Below, in pieces: positions 34,629-37,583 of a DNA stretch of 37,583 nucleotides (its first letter is position 1; the number at the start of each line of letters is the position of its first letter). Below the pieces are notes generated by a model. That model saw only the letters and a list, made by a program, of their open reading frames with translations. It made no database searches and was not told where the DNA came from. The stretch covers positions 1 through 37,583 of the forward strand of contig JADGDM010000025.1 of assembly GCA_016744905.1 (NCBI GenBank). The letters are read 5' to 3'. This stretch comes from Sulfurimonadaceae bacterium (GTDB taxonomy: Bacteria > Campylobacterota > Campylobacteria > Campylobacterales > Sulfurimonadaceae). A program made the translations under genes and the position numbers.

Positions 34629-34913
34629 CTCTTTTACCTTAGTAACTCAATTCTTATTCAAGTAGGTTCATTGTACCTTTTTTAGATTCAAAAAGGAGAA
34701 AGAATTAAAGTTATCCGTATCGCTAAAAACACTACAACTTCAGACTTGGCATCATCTGGCTTGTGCCAACTCATTTATTTGATTTTATCATAATACTTGG
34801 GCTTAATAAATAAATATGAATTAATTAAACATTAAACTTAGGTTCGATAGTATTTATAATACTATGCTAATAGATTAATTACAAATATGACCCTTTAAGA
34901 TAAAAGTTTAAAA
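34629..34913. promoter_or_regulatory. putA / haemerythrin-cyclase divergent region
   Basis: This 285-base region holds no gene. TTGGCA (34746-34751) and TGCCAA (34764-34769) form a six-base inverted pair with 12 bases between, possibly a putA operator. ATAGTATTtatAATACTAT (34847-34865) is a perfect 8+3+8 inverted repeat whose centre contains TATAAT (34855-34860), the likely -10 box for the plus-strand gene; a regulator bound there would block transcription. Confidence 0.5.
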
Positions 34914-37583
34914 ATGAAAACAATAGATATTTTTCCTTGGAATGCGCACTTTAACACTGGTATCGAACTTATTGACACACAACATAAACAGTTGGTGCTT
35001 CTCCTTAACCGTTTGGCTACACAGGTCGCTTATCAATCAAATATAGATGAATTAAATCATATCTTTGATGAGCTGATAGAATACACTGCGTATCACTTTG
35101 AAACAGAAGAGAAAATTTGGGATACATACTTTAAAGATGATCCTCTTGCTTTAGAACATCATAAAACACATCAAAAATTTATTGATGAAGTGCTTCAGCT
35201 CAAAGGTCATCAGTCTCTTAAGCCCCTAAATGAGCTTGCAGACGAAGCCTTAGAATTTTTAACAAAATGGTTGGTTTCTCATATCCTTGATACAGACAGA
35301 TATATGGCCTACATTATTTTAAATTTAGAAGATGGCCATAATATGGAGCGCGCAAAGATAAAAGCAGAAGAGAAGATGAGTGGTGCGAGTCGTGTACTTG
35401 TTGAAATTATTCTTTCTATCTATACTACACTCTCTTCAAATACCTTAGAGCTTATGCGAGAGCTAAAAACGCATCAAACAAATCAACAAAAAATCAGCTA
35501 TCAAGATAAACATCTAAAATTACTTTTAAAACTGTCAAATTCATTTATTGATTTACCACTTGATCAAATTGAACACGAAACGAATAAGGCTTTAAAAGAG
35601 ATGGCAAGTTTTGTGGATGTTGATCGTGCCTATATTTTTGACTATGATTTTGAGTCTAAGACAACGACCAATACTTACGAATGGTGTCAAGAAGGGATAG
35701 AACCTCAAATAAGTAATCTTCAGAATATTCCTATCGACTTTGTCCAATATTGGCTTGAAAAGCATACGCTCGGAGAGCATATTGTTATTCAAAATACGCA
35801 ATTGATGTCAAAGGGTGATTTACGAGAACTTTTACTTTCACAAGAGATTCAAAGTCTTGTCACTTTTCCACTTTTTGTCGAAAACAAATGTAGTGGATTT
35901 GTAGGTTTTGATGCGGTTAAAAGTATCCATACCTTTACAGACACAGAGATAGGTTTACTGAACTTTTTTAGTAGTTTACTAAGCAATATCGCAAATAGAA
36001 AAAAAGTAGAATCATTACTAATTTATGAGAGAAGTTTTTTTCAGACCTTGATTAAAGAAATTCCGGATCTCATTTGGCTCAAAGATATAGATGGGGTCTA
36101 CTTAGCATGTAACAGCCGTTTTGAAGACTTTTTTGGTGCTAAAGAAGAAGATATTATTGGTAAGACAGATTATGATTTTGTAGAAAAGTCTTTGGCCGAT
36201 TTTTTTCGTGAAAATGACAATAAGGCACTCTATAGTAATCAAGCTGAAAGCAATGAAGAAGAGATCCCTTTTGCAAGTGATGGACACAAAGAGATACTTC
36301 AAACGACGAAGTTACCTATGCGAGATGCAGAAGGTACGCTCATTGGTATTTTGGGAGTAGGACGAGATATTACAAATATACGAACCATTCAAAACAGACT
36401 TGAAGAGAAAGAGTATTATCAAAGGGCCCTTTTAGACAACTTCCCCTTTCTTATTTGGCTCAAAGATGATCAAAGTCGTTTTCTCGCTGTCAATAAAGCC
36501 TTTTCAAAGGCTTGTGGCGTTGATTCAGCAGATTATTTGGTAGGCAAAACAGACCTTGATATTTGGCCAAAAGAGTTAGCAGAAGCCTATCGAAAAGATG
36601 ATGAGGAGGTTCTTCTCTCGAGCAAGCCTAAAAATGTAGAAGAACGTATAGTCTCCGCTGGTGTAGAGACCTGGGCTGAAACATATAAGTCGCCTGTTTC
36701 TATTAATGACAATACTATTGGTACCGTTGGATTTTCTCGAGATATTACACAAAAAAAAGAGTTGGATAAAAAGATACTTCTTGAACGTGACCGTTTTGAA
36801 CGTTACCTTAACACCGTTGAAGCAATTATTGTATCTATAGATGAAAAAGGCCTCATTACCCTTGTTAATCGAAAAGGGTGTGATATTTTAGGGTATACAC
36901 AAGAAGAGCTTTTAGGTAAGCAATGGTTTGAAGTTTGTTTGCCACAACCACAAGGGATGGAAGCAGTTTATCCAGTCTTTTTAGAGATTATGTCTGGAAA
37001 ATTATTAGATTCTGAATATTTTGAAAATGAGATATTGACCAAGAGTGGAGAGATAAAACTCATTGCCTGGCATAACTCATATCTGCCAGATGAAAATGGT
37101 ACGATAATTGGTACCTTAAGTGCGGGAGAAGATATTACCCAAAGTAAGGAGTCCGAAAAGAAACTGCGTCTGGCTGCGAGTGTTTTCACCCACAGTCGTG
37201 AAGGTATTATTATCACGTCAGAGAAAAATAAAATCATAGAAGTCAACAGCGCCGTTGAAGAGATGACAGGATATTCAAGAGATGAACTGCTTGGAAAAAA
37301 TCCAAAAGTCCTCAGTTCTGGACAACAGGTACCATTTTTTTATGAGAGTATGTGGAAAAAATTAAATGAAAATTCTGCTTGGAGCGGAGAGGTCATTAAC
37401 CGTAAAAAAAATGGTGATATTTTCACTGAGATGTTGACTATCAGTGCCGTAAAAGATGAAAAAGATAATATTATTCATTATGTAGGACTTTTTAATGATA
37501 TTACTGTTTTAAAAAATCAACAAAAACACTTGGAGTATATTGCACACTATGACGCACTTACAGGCTTGCCAAACCGAGTTTTA
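34914..37583 (+). CDS. Haemerythrin-GAF-PAS-GGDEF signalling protein, partial
   Basis: 890 codons without a stop, running off the window. The N-terminus is a bacteriohaemerythrin (about 5-130) with all diiron ligands: H24 (IDTQHKQL), H61 and E65 (YHFETEE), H82 and H86 (EHHKTHQKF), H123 and D128 (SHILDTD). This domain binds O2. A GAF-like region (about 205-360) follows, then four PAS domains near 380, 505, 625 and 750, two opening with DLIWLKD-like motifs. The last residues HYDALTGLPNRVL are the start of a GGDEF domain. It is probably an oxygen-responsive diguanylate cyclase; an EAL domain may follow outside the window. No good ribosome binding site precedes the ATG. Confidence 0.92.
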   Translation, partial: MKTIDIFPWNAHFNTGIELIDTQHKQLVLLLNRLATQVAYQSNIDELNHIFDELIEYTAYHFETEEKIWDTYFKDDPLALEHHKTHQKFIDEVLQLKGHQSLKPLNELADEALEFLTKWLVSHILDTDRYMAYIILNLEDGHNMERAKIKAEEKMSGASRVLVEIILSIYTTLSSNTLELMRELKTHQTNQQKISYQDKHLKLLLKLSNSFIDLPLDQIEHETNKALKEMASFVDVDRAYIFDYDFESKTTTNTYEWCQEGIEPQISNLQNIPIDFVQYWLEKHTLGEHIVIQNTQLMSKGDLRELLLSQEIQSLVTFPLFVENKCSGFVGFDAVKSIHTFTDTEIGLLNFFSSLLSNIANRKKVESLLIYERSFFQTLIKEIPDLIWLKDIDGVYLACNSRFEDFFGAKEEDIIGKTDYDFVEKSLADFFRENDNKALYSNQAESNEEEIPFASDGHKEILQTTKLPMRDAEGTLIGILGVGRDITNIRTIQNRLEEKEYYQRALLDNFPFLIWLKDDQSRFLAVNKAFSKACGVDSADYLVGKTDLDIWPKELAEAYRKDDEEVLLSSKPKNVEERIVSAGVETWAETYKSPVSINDNTIGTVGFSRDITQKKELDKKILLERDRFERYLNTVEAIIVSIDEKGLITLVNRKGCDILGYTQEELLGKQWFEVCLPQPQGMEAVYPVFLEIMSGKLLDSEYFENEILTKSGEIKLIAWHNSYLPDENGTIIGTLSAGEDITQSKESEKKLRLAASVFTHSREGIIITSEKNKIIEVNSAVEEMTGYSRDELLGKNPKVLSSGQQVPFFYESMWKKLNENSAWSGEVINRKKNGDIFTEMLTISAVKDEKDNIIHYVGLFNDITVLKNQQKHLEYIAHYDALTGLPNRVL

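Noticed and set aside
34746-34762. TTGGCA followed by GGCTT resembling a sigma-54 promoter
   Set aside because: The GG and GC elements are 9 bases apart instead of the required 10, and the -12 element reads GGCT rather than TTGC. The inverted TTGGCA/TGCCAA pair is a simpler reading.

Overview
The window is AT-rich and densely coded, with short operons, 1-4 bp gene overlaps and TATAAT-like -10 boxes without clear -35 boxes. It fits a free-living member of the Campylobacterota (Epsilonproteobacteria), most likely a Sulfurimonas-type sulfur or nitrate organism. The best evidence is the block gyrA - flgP - flgQ - flgR - asd (14513-20319), which has the gene order known from Campylobacter jejuni, followed by hemE with the same radical SAM neighbour seen in that group. 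ArsRS-type two-component genes, a long Campylobacterota-type PutA and a haemerythrin-headed diguanylate cyclase agree with this. The genus is inferred, not shown.

Layout. 20-2178: a degenerate EAL-HDOD signalling protein coupled to an outer-membrane barrel protein. 2187-3748 (minus): a small unknown protein and aminopeptidase P, ending in an intrinsic terminator. 3814-6273: nucleic-acid maintenance genes, namely a NYN-type nuclease, an SRAP/HMCES-like abasic-site protein with Pro instead of Cys at position 2, the ribosome-rescue hydrolase ArfB, and an endonuclease VII-like protein that has lost most zinc ligands. 6283-7536 (minus): a membrane-anchored SprT-like peptidase and a GH73-like glucosaminidase. 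7611-10239 (minus): a periplasmic redox operon, with a flavoprotein like the FccB subunit of sulfide dehydrogenase, a Tat-exported Rieske protein and a small cytochrome c. 10552-14308: an unusual short chemoreceptor, a sensor kinase and response regulator pair, and a DUF302 protein.

14513-22849: gyrA, then flagellar genes flgP, flgQ and flgR behind a clear sigma-54 promoter, then asd, a YqhA protein, hemE and the radical SAM gene. 22914-22988 is tRNA-Asn. 23086-31077: an AraC-type regulator diverging from a seven-gene operon of envelope proteins (three DUF1254/DUF1214 lipoproteins, a SYLF lipoprotein, a small barrel, a large two-part outer-membrane protein and a short exported-looking protein) that ends in an embedded terminator. 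31080-34628 (minus) is PutA. 34914 to the window end is a haemerythrin-GAF-PAS-GGDEF protein that runs off the edge.

The most unusual genome-scale signal is the palindrome AGCGCGCT, found 17 times by eye, always inside genes and in all three codon frames, although base composition predicts well under one copy. It looks like a highly iterated palindrome comparable in kind to cyanobacterial HIP1. The next most interesting points are the N-terminal proline in the SRAP protein, the zinc-poor endonuclease VII homologue, and the DUF1254 envelope operon. I saw no CRISPR array, rRNA, transposase or integrase.
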